DNA from: Andeanibacterium fulvum
Lineage (GTDB): Bacteria > Pseudomonadota > Alphaproteobacteria > Sphingomonadales > Sphingomonadaceae
Assembly: GCF_037154085.1 (NCBI RefSeq)
Contig: NZ_JBANRM010000003.1
Location: 372,001 to 436,000, forward strand
Direction of reading: 5' to 3'
DNA length: 64,000 bases
Below, piece after piece: positions 8,188 through 16,635 of this stretch. The notes beneath the pieces are model-generated. The model was not told the DNA's origin and searched no databases. It was given only the letters and a program-made list of their open reading frames with translations. A program made the translations under genes and the position numbers. The stretch's first letter is position 1; each line of letters begins with the position of its first letter.

Positions 8188-10161
8188 TCAGAACCGGGCA
8201 CTGATCCCGGCATAGGCCGAAGTGCCCGGCGTGGCGAAGCTGAAGACCTCCTCATAGTCCTCATTCAGCAGGTTCTCGACCCGACCGAACACGGAAAGGC
8301 CCTTTATCACCTCATACTGGGCATTGAGGTTCACCAGTGTGAACGGGTCCATGGAGACGCGCACCGGAACCCAGCTTGGATCGGTATAGGCGACATCGTC
8401 GGTCCGGCCGTTATACCGCACGGTCAGCGTGGCCGAGAATTTCTCGTCCTTGCTGAACCAGGTGGCGTTGAAGCTGGCGATGTCGCCCGGGCGGCGCACC
8501 TCTACCACGCCGTCTTCCTTGGCATTGAGATAGGTGTAGGAGGCATCGAGCCGCAATTGCGGCACTGGCCGCGCCGCAAGGAACAGTTCCACGCCATTCT
8601 GCTTGGATTTGGTCACCCGGTTGCTGGGTGTCGCGACGTAATCGGGCGCGGGATAGGTGGTGTAGATTTCGTCCGTCAGCACGGAATCGAAATAGGTCGC
8701 CCCCAGCGTGACCTTGCCATCCATGAAGCTCTGCTCAAGCCCGGCTTCCCAGCCCTCGGACTTCTCCGGCTTGAGGTTCGGATTGCCGATATATCGACCA
8801 TCCATATAGCCATAGAGTTCGAAATAGCCGGGGTTCTTCACGCCCGTGCCATAGGCCGCGCGGATGCGGGTATCGGTCGGCAGGCGATAGCTACCCTGCA
8901 CGCGCCAGGTGGTGGCATTGTCGAAGCGATTATTGTCATCGTGCCGGACGGACACGCCGGCGGAGAAATTCCCGGCATAAAGCTCATACTGCCCCACCAA
9001 CCCGACATTGTCCGTGTGGCGCCGGCCATTGAAGGCATAGGGGCTGGTGTTCTGAAATTCCTCGCGCTCCACATCCACAGCTGCAGTCAGACGGTGCGAG
9101 ATCGCATCATTGCCCAGGCGGAGGCTGGACACGAAGCTGCCCTTGTAGCGCTGGCCCTTGTCACCATAATTCAGGCCATCGAGATTGAAGCCCTTGCGCT
9201 GCGTGTCGGAAAACTGGCCCGTCAGCGTGTTGGTCCAGCGTCCGTCCAGCGCGGTCAGTTCAGCCGCCAGCAGGCCATAGAACGCCTCATTGACATAATG
9301 GACGCCGGGACTGTCCACGATGTGGCCGAAATCCGGCTTGGTGCTGTCATTCTCGGTGTCGTTCGTATCGGCGTCGGTCCAGCTGTAACGCAGCACGCCC
9401 GTCAGCTTGAAATTGTCGGAGGGCGTCCAGTTCAGCTTCGCGCTGGCGCCAAGGCTGGTGGAAGCCAGATCGCGCACGCCATCACGCGCGGTGGGATAGC
9501 CCGACGTATGGTGCAGGCTGCTGGAAACGGCGTAGTCGAAATCGCTCGACGCACCGGCCACGCGCACCGCGCCGCCAACCGTTCCGAACGAGCCGCCCTC
9601 GCCCCTGATGCTGATGCCGGGCGCCTCACGCCCGGACAGGGTGATGTAGTGGATCACCCCGCCAATCGCATCCGAACCGTAGAGGGAACCCTGCTGCCCG
9701 CGCAGGACTTCGATCTTCGCGGCCGGATCGGAGATCAGAGTGCCGAAATCATATTCGCCCATATAGGGGTCAGCTGCCTCGATCCCGTCGATCAGCACCA
9801 GCACGTGATTGCCTTCCGAGCCACGCAAGCGCGCTGCCGTCTGGCCGCCAATGGCGCCCGTACGGCTGATCGCCACGCCGGGCACGTCGCGCAAGATATC
9901 AGAGACCACGCGGGTCTGGCGCTGCTCCAGCGCCTCGCTGTCGAGCACGGTGACCGAGGCACCCAGCTGATCCGCACGCACGCCGTCACCAGAGCGGGAG
10001 GCGGTTACGACGATGGCCGCCGCCTCGTCCTGCGCTCCGGAAGCTTCGTCATCGCTCTCCGCCGCATGACCCGCCTGCGGAAACGCAGCCAAAGCCAGGG
10101 CAGCCAATGCCGCAGAGCCCGAAATATACGGCCGGTACTTGCGTGACGTGAACTTCCTCAT
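8188..10161 (-). CDS. TonB-dependent receptor, BtuB-like
   Basis: Protein of 657 residues with a signal peptide, the plug domain (about residues 50-160; IVVTASR TonB-box region, LRGSEGNHVLVLIDG, VLRGQQGSLYGSDAIGG) and a 22-strand-type barrel ending in Phe (ISARF). Size and plug features match the vitamin B12 receptor BtuB group better than the large FecA-type or oligosaccharide receptors. It is the first gene of an operon with the lipoprotein. Its promoter shares a 12-bp dyad with the CobN-like operon, so the two operons are probably co-regulated. Ligand inferred to be a corrinoid or other tetrapyrrole/metal chelate; a zinc or other metal complex is possible. No cobalamin riboswitch is visible upstream. 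Confidence 0.88.
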   Translation of the reverse strand: MRKFTSRKYRPYISGSAALAALALAAFPQAGHAAESDDEASGAQDEAAAIVVTASRSGDGVRADQLGASVTVLDSEALEQRQTRVVSDILRDVPGVAISRTGAIGGQTAARLRGSEGNHVLVLIDGIEAADPYMGEYDFGTLISDPAAKIEVLRGQQGSLYGSDAIGGVIHYITLSGREAPGISIRGEGGSFGTVGGAVRVAGASSDFDYAVSSSLHHTSGYPTARDGVRDLASTSLGASAKLNWTPSDNFKLTGVLRYSWTDADTNDTENDSTKPDFGHIVDSPGVHYVNEAFYGLLAAELTALDGRWTNTLTGQFSDTQRKGFNLDGLNYGDKGQRYKGSFVSSLRLGNDAISHRLTAAVDVEREEFQNTSPYAFNGRRHTDNVGLVGQYELYAGNFSAGVSVRHDDNNRFDNATTWRVQGSYRLPTDTRIRAAYGTGVKNPGYFELYGYMDGRYIGNPNLKPEKSEGWEAGLEQSFMDGKVTLGATYFDSVLTDEIYTTYPAPDYVATPSNRVTKSKQNGVELFLAARPVPQLRLDASYTYLNAKEDGVVEVRRPGDIASFNATWFSKDEKFSATLTVRYNGRTDDVAYTDPSWVPVRVSMDPFTLVNLNAQYEVIKGLSVFGRVENLLNEDYEEVFSFATPGTSAYAGISARF

Positions 10162-10253
10162 CTTCCCCCAACTCCGAATATATCTGCGCAGACCGCGTCA
10201 AGGGCCTGCTCGTGCCGGGCGGGGATCGCGGCAATCGGTCGGGCAGATAAGTT

Positions 10254-10290
10254 AATTACGGTAATATGGCCGGTTACAGCGCGTTACACG
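10254..10290. promoter_or_regulatory. Candidate operator of the BtuB-like receptor operon
   Basis: AATTACGGTAAT at 10254-10265 is the exact reverse complement of the dyad at 1168-1179 before the CobN-like operon. Two further GTTAC half-sites follow at 10273-10277 and 10282-10286. The element lies about 95-130 bp upstream of the receptor start. The exact sharing between two convergent operons 9 kb apart argues for a common regulator. Confidence 0.5.
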
Positions 10291-10323
10291 GCAGTTTTCC
10301 GCGTGTTTCGCACCATGCAGGAC

Positions 10324-10359
10324 AAAAGACCCCCGAACGCCATCCGGCGAACGGGGGTC
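10324..10359 (-). terminator. Rho-independent terminator of the arylsulfatase gene
   Basis: On the minus strand GACCCCCG pairs with CGGGGGTC (10328-10335 with 10352-10359), with an inner CGCC/GGCG stem, followed by TTTT. It lies 30 bp past the arylsulfatase stop. Confidence 0.75.
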
Positions 10360-10388
10360 CAGCATTCCTGCGAATTATTGCCGGCGGT

Positions 10389-12695
10389 TCAGCGCTGCCT
10401 GAAGCGAACCGTATCGACCACCAGCCCCTTCGCGGGCGGATTGGCCAAGCCCTGCAGCAGAGTACGGGTGGAATAGCGGCCGACCACACCTGCCCCGCGG
10501 GGCGGATAGAAGATCGGAAAGGACGCCGAAGCCGCTTCCTTGCCATCCACCAGCATCACCAGCCGGGCCGCACGGGGGCCTGCCGCAGGATCGGCCGTGG
10601 CAGACAGGGTCACCTCATGCTCGCCCGGGGCCAGCACGTCGCCCCTGAGCCACTTGCGCTCCTTCTCGCGCGCTGTCGCATTGTAGAGGAATACGGGGCG
10701 CCCGCCCTCCAGGAACAGGCCTGCCCCGCCAGCTTCGTCGCCGGAAAAGACGATCGGCCCGTCTGCCTCGGCACTGGTGGTGGAAAAGCGGGCGACCATG
10801 TCCCAGCCTGCCGCCAACGCCGGGAAAGAGCCTGCAGGGTAACGCGTATTGCTCGCGTGGAAAGTGAAGTCCTTACGCCCATCGAGTATCGAAGGACGAT
10901 TGCCTGCCCCCACCCGGCCGATGAGGTCTGCAGCGATCGGATTGACATCGTACTTCACCGCGGCCGCTTCGAAATCAGCCTTCAGCTCGGCCAGCTTGGC
11001 GGGATATTGCGCGGCCACGTTCTTCGACTGCGAATAGTCGCTGTCGAGATTGTAGAGTTCCCAGCCGAACTTCTGCGGATCGAGCGGGTCGGGCGAGCGG
11101 TCATAAGGCGCGCGACCCGGAGTGGTCGAGGCAAGCCAGCCATCCTTGTAGTAGGACCGGTTGCCCAGCATCTCGAAATATTGCTCCCGCCGGGTGGAAG
11201 GCGCTTTGGGGGCATCGAAGCTGTAGAGCATGCTGACGCCGTCGATCGGCTGCTGCTTCACCCCGTCGACTGTTTCCGGCGGCGTTACACCCGCCGCTTC
11301 GTAGATCGTCGGCGCGATGTCGATCACGTGGTGGAACTGGCTGCGCAATTCCCCCTTCGCCTTGATGCGCTTGGGCCAGCTGATCACCAGTCCGTCGCGC
11401 AGCCCGCCCAGATGCGAGGCAATCTGCTTGCCCCAGGGGAACGGCGCGTTCTGGGCCCAGGCCCAGGCGGCATTGTAGTTGGAATAGGAATGGGGCGTGC
11501 CGTCCGCAGCGGAATTGGCGACCAGTTCCGCCTCGCTCGGCTCGATGCCCAGCAGGCTCTGCAACTCCATGCTCGAACCATGCTGGCTGTCCATGCTCGC
11601 ACCGTTGTCGCCCTGGAGATAGATCACCATGGTGTTCTCAAGTTGGCCCGTCCGCCGCAGTTCCTCGATCACCCGGCCCAGCTGGAAATCGAAGAAGGCA
11701 AGCTGCGCCGCCGCGACTTCCATCTGGTGCGCATACATCTTTTGCGCTTCGGGGCCGATACTGTCCCAGGCAGGGAGGACATCGGGGCGCGGCGTGAGGA
11801 CGGCATCCTTGGGGATCACCCCCAGTGCCTTCTGCCGCGCGAAATTCTGTTCGCGCAACTTGTCCCAGCCCATGTCGAACTGGCCCTTGAACTTCGCGAT
11901 CCAGTCTGCCGGCGCCTGATGCGGAGAATGCATGGAACCGGGCGAGTAATAGGCAAAGAAAGGATGATCCGGCCGCTGGACGCGCTGGATGCGCAGCCAG
12001 TCGATCATGTGATCGGTCATGTCCTTGTCGAGAATGTAATCCGGATCTGTGGGCGGCTCCACCTGATTGCGGTTCTCGATCAGTTGCGGCCGGAACTGGT
12101 CGTCGGCCGCACCATTGAAGCCGTAGAAATAGTCGAAGCCCCAGGCGTTGGGCCAATGGTTGAACGGCCCCATCGGACCCGTTTCCCACAGCGGCGTATT
12201 ATGGTTCTTCCCGAAGAACGCGGTGTCATAGCCATTATCGCGCAGCACGCGGCCCATCGTGGCGGCGCTATCGGGGATCACCGAGGTGTAACCCTTCTCG
12301 TCCACCGAGACGTTGGTGATCGAGCCGCTGGCCACTGCATGGGAATTGCGGCCCGTCAGCAGCGCCGCGCGCGTGGGCGAGCACATGGCGGTGGTGTGGA
12401 ACTCGTTATACCGCAGCCCCTCCTTCGCCAGTGCGTCGAAGGTTGGCGTGGGGATCGGGCCGCCGAACGTGCTGGCCGAACTGAAGCCGGCGTCGTCGGT
12501 CATGATAAGCAATACATTGGGCGCCCCGGCCGGAGCGCGCGGCGGCTGCGGGTAATATTTCCACTCGCGAACCGGAGCAGAGGCAGCGGCCTGTTCCTGC
12601 GCTGAAACCCCTGCAGCATGGACGGTAAAGACTATGGCAAGCGCGGTACCAATTACGGTTCTGCCCCGCCGGAGGCGACGATTTCTGGAAGTCAT
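10389..12695 (-). CDS. Exported arylsulfatase
   Basis: Protein of 768 residues, type I sulfatase. The start ATG at 12695 follows GGAGAG; the first 33 residues are a signal peptide ending near VSAQ. The sulfatase signature CSPTRAALLTGR begins at Cys105, the residue matured to formylglycine. The metal-binding Asp pair is D67-D68 in IMTDDAG, and QGDNGASMD supplies the later Asp-Asn ligands. After the catalytic core (to about residue 560) there is a C-terminal extension of about 200 residues, typical of long AtsA-type arylsulfatases. It hydrolyses sulfate esters in the periplasm or outside. It is divergent from a LysR gene with an 18-bp palindrome between them, so sulfate-starvation or sulfate-ester control is likely. 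Confidence 0.92.
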   Translation of the reverse strand: MTSRNRRLRRGRTVIGTALAIVFTVHAAGVSAQEQAAASAPVREWKYYPQPPRAPAGAPNVLLIMTDDAGFSSASTFGGPIPTPTFDALAKEGLRYNEFHTTAMCSPTRAALLTGRNSHAVASGSITNVSVDEKGYTSVIPDSAATMGRVLRDNGYDTAFFGKNHNTPLWETGPMGPFNHWPNAWGFDYFYGFNGAADDQFRPQLIENRNQVEPPTDPDYILDKDMTDHMIDWLRIQRVQRPDHPFFAYYSPGSMHSPHQAPADWIAKFKGQFDMGWDKLREQNFARQKALGVIPKDAVLTPRPDVLPAWDSIGPEAQKMYAHQMEVAAAQLAFFDFQLGRVIEELRRTGQLENTMVIYLQGDNGASMDSQHGSSMELQSLLGIEPSEAELVANSAADGTPHSYSNYNAAWAWAQNAPFPWGKQIASHLGGLRDGLVISWPKRIKAKGELRSQFHHVIDIAPTIYEAAGVTPPETVDGVKQQPIDGVSMLYSFDAPKAPSTRREQYFEMLGNRSYYKDGWLASTTPGRAPYDRSPDPLDPQKFGWELYNLDSDYSQSKNVAAQYPAKLAELKADFEAAAVKYDVNPIAADLIGRVGAGNRPSILDGRKDFTFHASNTRYPAGSFPALAAGWDMVARFSTTSAEADGPIVFSGDEAGGAGLFLEGGRPVFLYNATAREKERKWLRGDVLAPGEHEVTLSATADPAAGPRAARLVMLVDGKEAASASFPIFYPPRGAGVVGRYSTRTLLQGLANPPAKGLVVDTVRFRQR

Positions 12696-12967
12696 TGCAA
12701 GCTCTCTCCGTTTCATGCGGCTCGTCCCGCCACGTCGCGGACGCAGCGGAAGCCGATATGGAATGTCGATGTGTGAGTGATCTGCGGGTGCGTGGGCGCA
12801 GGGCCAGGACGGCGACAATTGCTTTGGGTGCAAGGCTTGCCCGCCATTCTCGTCACTTCGCCATCTCCCGCAACAGCCCACTCAAAACGGCGCTTTTTGC
12901 GCCTTTTTCCATGCGGAAGAGACATTCTCAGCCTTGCCATTGCAAGGCATCCGGTGCTTATAGGATA

Positions 12968-12985
12968 CATAAGTTATAACTTATG
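12968..12985. promoter_or_regulatory. Perfect palindrome between arylsulfatase and LysR genes
   Basis: CATAAGTTATAACTTATG is a perfect 18-bp palindrome, 39 bp before the LysR start and 273 bp before the arylsulfatase start. A near-identical palindrome lies at 16556-16579 before the TonB receptor gene. It contains the T-N11-A type dyad expected for LysR-type regulators. The rest of the 328-bp gap shows no gene. Confidence 0.7.
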
Positions 12986-13023
12986 GCCTCCTCGACAGAG
13001 GGCGCCGGACAGGGGGAAATCGG

Positions 13024-13941
13024 ATGTTCCAGGACAAGCGCGATTTCACGCTTCAGCAGCTGCGAACCTTCGTCTGCGCCGCAAAAGCGGGCAGCTTCAG
13101 CCGCGCGGCCGATCAGCTCGGCATTTCCCAGCCTGCGGTGAGCGACCAGATCTCGATGCTGGAAGATCGACTTGGCTGTCAGCTGTTCATCCGCCGTCGG
13201 GGGACCACTCCGCTGCTTACCAATGACGGCACGAAATTGCTGGAGAGCGCGGAACTGATGCTGAGCGCCAGCAAGGAGATGCGCGGCGACAATCCCGGCT
13301 CGCGCCGCCAGCGCGTGCGACTGTGCATCGGTCCGCGCCTGCGCGACGTCTATCTCAAGCCCGTGCTGCCCCGCCTCTATCGGGAACATCCTGAAATCGA
13401 GCTGGTGCTGATGCCGCTGATCCGTCCGGACGAAGTTCAAAGCGGGTTCGATCGCGGCAGGATCGACATCGTAGTCTATTCCGTCGGGGATATGATCGGC
13501 AGTTGGCCCAATGTCCGGCATATCGCCGAAGTGCCCACCGTGCTGGTCGCAGCGCCGGGCACGCGCGCACGGCTCGATGCAGGTGAAGTGACGCTCGACG
13601 AACTCAATTACATCATCCACTCTTCCGAAGCGCAGCCCGAGCATTGGGTGGAGCGGCAGTTCCGGCACAAGGGCATCAAGCCGGCCCGGCCGTTCCTCTA
13701 TGTGGAATTTCCGGACATCATCCAGCAGATGGTGGAAGACGGCCAGGGCGTGGCCGTGCTGATGTACGAACAGGTGGCCGAGAGCGTTGCTGATGGCCGC
13801 CTGGAAGTGATCGTTGCCGATCTCCCGCCGCTGCAACGGGTTGTGGCACGCGCGCCATCGGCCACTCCCGCGGCCCGGATCGTGGAGGATTTCGTGCTGG
13901 CTGCGCTTAACGAGACCCCGCCTTCCGCGCGCCTTGGCTGA
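13024..13941 (+). CDS. LysR-family transcriptional regulator
   Basis: Protein of 305 residues, standard LysR length. The N-terminal winged helix (about 10-65) reads LQQLRTFVCAAKAGSFSRAADQLGISQPAVSDQI, followed by a PBP2-type effector domain (about 90-295). The ATG at 13024 is preceded by AGGGGGAAA. It lies between an arylsulfatase and a TonB receptor gene, and palindromes of the same sequence sit upstream of the regulator/arylsulfatase pair and of the receptor. It most likely controls all three and its own gene. By context the signal is sulfur supply or the sulfate ester itself. Confidence 0.9.
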   Translation: MFQDKRDFTLQQLRTFVCAAKAGSFSRAADQLGISQPAVSDQISMLEDRLGCQLFIRRRGTTPLLTNDGTKLLESAELMLSASKEMRGDNPGSRRQRVRLCIGPRLRDVYLKPVLPRLYREHPEIELVLMPLIRPDEVQSGFDRGRIDIVVYSVGDMIGSWPNVRHIAEVPTVLVAAPGTRARLDAGEVTLDELNYIIHSSEAQPEHWVERQFRHKGIKPARPFLYVEFPDIIQQMVEDGQGVAVLMYEQVAESVADGRLEVIVADLPPLQRVVARAPSATPAARIVEDFVLAALNETPPSARLG

Positions 13942-13986
13942 GGCAGGCGCCTGCTTGCCCGAACGCGCCTCCCCGCAATGGGTGAA

Positions 13987-14025
13987 GCGGGCCGTTATCG
14001 GGTGCTCAACCCGATAACGGCCCGC
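13987..14025. terminator. Hairpin between convergent LysR and receptor genes
   Basis: A perfect 17-bp stem (GCGGGCCGTTATCGGGT with its complement at 14009-14025) around a 5-nt loop lies between the two stop codons. There is no U-tract on either strand, so it may work as a bidirectional barrier or a weak terminator. Confidence 0.6.
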
Positions 14026-14038
14026 CTCGGGAGGTACC

Positions 14039-16387
14039 TCAGAAATTGCGACGAACGCTGAGCGACCATTCGCGCGGCGCGCCCGGCTGGCCGGAGACAA
14101 TGCCGATCGGCAGACGGTTCTTGTTCCGGTAATAGAACTCGTCCGCCAGATTGGTGACGGCCAGCGCGACCTGCCAGTCCTCATCCGGCGAGGTCCAGGC
14201 AAGGCGAGCGTTCATCACCGTATAGGCCGGCACCAGCGTGGCCGGATTATTGTCGGACGCAGTGAAGAAGGACGACTGGTAAGCCAGATCGAAACGCGGC
14301 GTCAGCGTGCCCGCGCTGCCCAGATCTGCCGCGTACTGAACGCCAAGGCTGCCCTTCCACTTGGTGATGTAGGGCGCCTGTGAATCCAGCGTGATGCCGC
14401 TGATCGTCGCCCCGGAGGCGCCGATGCTCTTGAGCTGGAAGTCGAGATAGCTGCCGGTCGCGTCGATAGTGAAGCCCTTGAACGGGCGCAGGGTCAGTTC
14501 GGCCTCCACACCGGTGAAGCGTGCATCGCCGGCATTGGTCGGCGTGGCGTTCTGGGCGCTGATCGTCACTCCGTCCACCACAGTAGGTGCGGTATTGGAG
14601 AAGATGATATCCTTGTAGTCGTTGACGAAGGCCGACATGTTCAGGCGCACGGCCCGATTCAGGAAATCGCTCTTGAAGCCGATTTCATAGGCGTTGAGCG
14701 ATTCAGGCTCGAACGACTGCACCTGCTGGATCACAAAGGGGCGCGGGTTCACGCCGCCGCCGCGATAGCCGGTGGAGAACTGGGCATAGACCATCAGGTC
14801 AGGCGTCAGCTCGTAATCGGCATTGATGCGGTAATCCCAGCGGTCGCCGGAATATTTGCCCACTGCCCCGTCGATCTTGTTCTGCGCGGTATAGCTGGGC
14901 TCGCTCGTGTCGAACACATTCAGACGGCGGAAGTGATAGTCCTTCTTGTCATGCGTGTAGCGGATGCCGCCTGTCAGGTTCAGGCGATCGGTCACGTGGA
15001 TCACGGCATGGGCGAAACCCGAAATGCTCTCGGCCGGGATCGTGTCGTCCGAATAGAAGACCGATGAGGTCGCAAGGCCGGGTGCGATAATGTCGCCGCC
15101 TTCGATATAGCTGGTCGCATCATAGTAATAGGCGCCCAGGGTCCAATCGAGCTTGTCGGCAAAGCTGGTGCCGTTGAGGCGCAGTTCCTGCGTGAACTGG
15201 TGATGCGAATTGGTGATGTTGGACGTGTTGATGCCGAAGGGCGTCACGTCGTAATCGGAACCGTAGGAACCGGACAGGTCCTGATAGGCAGTGATCGATT
15301 TCAGGGCCAAGGTGTCGCTGATCGTCCAGTCGACGGTACCGGCGACCTCCCAGGCGCGCAGGCGCGTATTGGGGTCCCACACCGTGGCCGGATGGGAACC
15401 GTCCGCATCCGTGAAGGCTGGCGTGACATAAGTGGAGTAGTTGTAATACTCGCCCTTGGCCGGGATCAGGAGCGCACGGTCAGTGAAGCCGGGCGTAAGC
15501 GTAGGGGCCACCGTCAGTGCCAGCAGCGTGGTGGCGGCGGGCTCGGAATCGTCCACCAGCTTGCTGGCGGAGATATTCACTTCGACATTGTCGCTCGCCA
15601 CCCAGCGCAAGGCAAGACGGCCAGCGGTGTAGTCCTTGCCGCCCTCATGCCCGATAACGCAATCTTCCTTGGGCGATCCGGTCGCCGGAACGCCGGCGAC
15701 GCCGGGATTCCTGCAGCCGAAGTCGTAACGCGTGACATAGCCCTGTTGATGGCGCGTGACGCCGGAAAGCCGCATGAACAGTCTGTCGGGCACAAGAGTG
15801 AAGTCCCCGCTGCCGCGCAGGTCGATCTGATCGCGCGAGCCGATCGTGCCTTCCAGGAAACCGCCTTCGCCCGTGGGCTTCTTCGTATAGAGCTTCACCG
15901 CGCCGCCGATGGAGTTCTTGCCCGCCAGCGTGCCCTGCGGGCCGCGCAGGATTTCCACCCGGTCAAGGTCCAGCAGGTCCAGTTGCGAGCCGAAGACCGT
16001 GCCGTGATAGACATCGTCCACATAAAGGCCGACGCCTGGCTCATAAGCGAAATTGGTGTCCGCCTGGCCAACGCCGCGAATGAACACTGCGGCGCCCGGG
16101 CCGAATGCCGAACTGGTGGGCTTCAGCACCACGTTGGGCGCGCTATTGGTAAGATCGGTCACGGTGGTGTAGCTGCGCGCAGCAAGGCCGTCGCCATCGA
16201 TTGCGGTAATGGCGATGGGCGTGTCCTGCAGCCTTTGTTCGCGAAACTGGGCAGTGACGATGATTTCGCCAATATCGTCATTTGCAGCGTCGGCAGCCGA
16301 CGCGTCCTGCGCCCATGCGGGGCTCGCCCCTGCCAGGGCAGCGCCAGTCGCCGCGCACAGCAACAGGCTGGTCTTCGTGATACGCAT
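14039..16387 (-). CDS. TonB-dependent receptor, linked to arylsulfatase
   Basis: Protein of 782 residues. The ATG at 16387 follows GGGAGGAAAT; the signal peptide is about 28 residues (LLLCAATGAALAGASPAWA). The plug domain contains IIVTAQFREQRLQDTPIAIT, FIRGVGQ and VEILRGPQGTLAGKNSIGGAV, the hallmark of the large sphingomonad family of TonB receptors for aromatic or other xenobiotic ligands. The barrel ends in LSVRRNF with a C-terminal Phe. Its promoter carries a 24-bp palindrome matching the LysR/arylsulfatase intergenic region, so it is probably co-regulated with the sulfatase and imports a sulfate ester or its product. Confidence 0.92.
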   Translation of the reverse strand: MRITKTSLLLCAATGAALAGASPAWAQDASAADAANDDIGEIIVTAQFREQRLQDTPIAITAIDGDGLAARSYTTVTDLTNSAPNVVLKPTSSAFGPGAAVFIRGVGQADTNFAYEPGVGLYVDDVYHGTVFGSQLDLLDLDRVEILRGPQGTLAGKNSIGGAVKLYTKKPTGEGGFLEGTIGSRDQIDLRGSGDFTLVPDRLFMRLSGVTRHQQGYVTRYDFGCRNPGVAGVPATGSPKEDCVIGHEGGKDYTAGRLALRWVASDNVEVNISASKLVDDSEPAATTLLALTVAPTLTPGFTDRALLIPAKGEYYNYSTYVTPAFTDADGSHPATVWDPNTRLRAWEVAGTVDWTISDTLALKSITAYQDLSGSYGSDYDVTPFGINTSNITNSHHQFTQELRLNGTSFADKLDWTLGAYYYDATSYIEGGDIIAPGLATSSVFYSDDTIPAESISGFAHAVIHVTDRLNLTGGIRYTHDKKDYHFRRLNVFDTSEPSYTAQNKIDGAVGKYSGDRWDYRINADYELTPDLMVYAQFSTGYRGGGVNPRPFVIQQVQSFEPESLNAYEIGFKSDFLNRAVRLNMSAFVNDYKDIIFSNTAPTVVDGVTISAQNATPTNAGDARFTGVEAELTLRPFKGFTIDATGSYLDFQLKSIGASGATISGITLDSQAPYITKWKGSLGVQYAADLGSAGTLTPRFDLAYQSSFFTASDNNPATLVPAYTVMNARLAWTSPDEDWQVALAVTNLADEFYYRNKNRLPIGIVSGQPGAPREWSLSVRRNF

Positions 16388-16555
16388 ATTTCCTCCCAAA
16401 TTCTTATCGCTTTCGGGCAGCGCGCTGGCCGTGGCGCGCGCCGCCCGCTCTCTGGCGTCGGAGAGGCGGAAGATGAGATGGAAGTCCCCCGCTCCGGACG
16501 GGGCAGGAAATATTGGCAGACTCAGTCGCTTAGCAACGGAGCAACCTTCTATGAC

Positions 16556-16579
16556 GGCCATAAGCTATAACTTATGGCC
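16556..16579. promoter_or_regulatory. Palindrome upstream of the TonB receptor, same as in the LysR promoter
   Basis: GGCCATAAGCTATAACTTAT plus GGCC forms a 24-bp inverted repeat with one mismatched pair, 169 bp upstream of the receptor start. Its core matches the 18-bp palindrome at 12968-12985 in 17 of 18 positions. It marks the receptor as a member of the LysR/arylsulfatase regulon. Confidence 0.7.
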
Positions 16580-16635
16580 CGTGGGGTGTGGCCGGAAGGC
16601 AGGGGCATAGCCCTCCGGCCACATAAGCAGATCGT

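Noticed and set aside
10162..10388. Cobalamin riboswitch before the BtuB-like gene
   Set aside because: I looked for the B12-box GCCACTG and its partner stems upstream of both the receptor and the CobN-like operon and did not find them; a protein-binding dyad is there instead.
10266..12605. Long plus-strand frame (779 codons) across the arylsulfatase gene
   Set aside because: It is antisense to a clear sulfatase with a catalytic CxPxR motif; its translation is rich in His, Arg and Gly with no domain. Shadow of GC-rich coding DNA.
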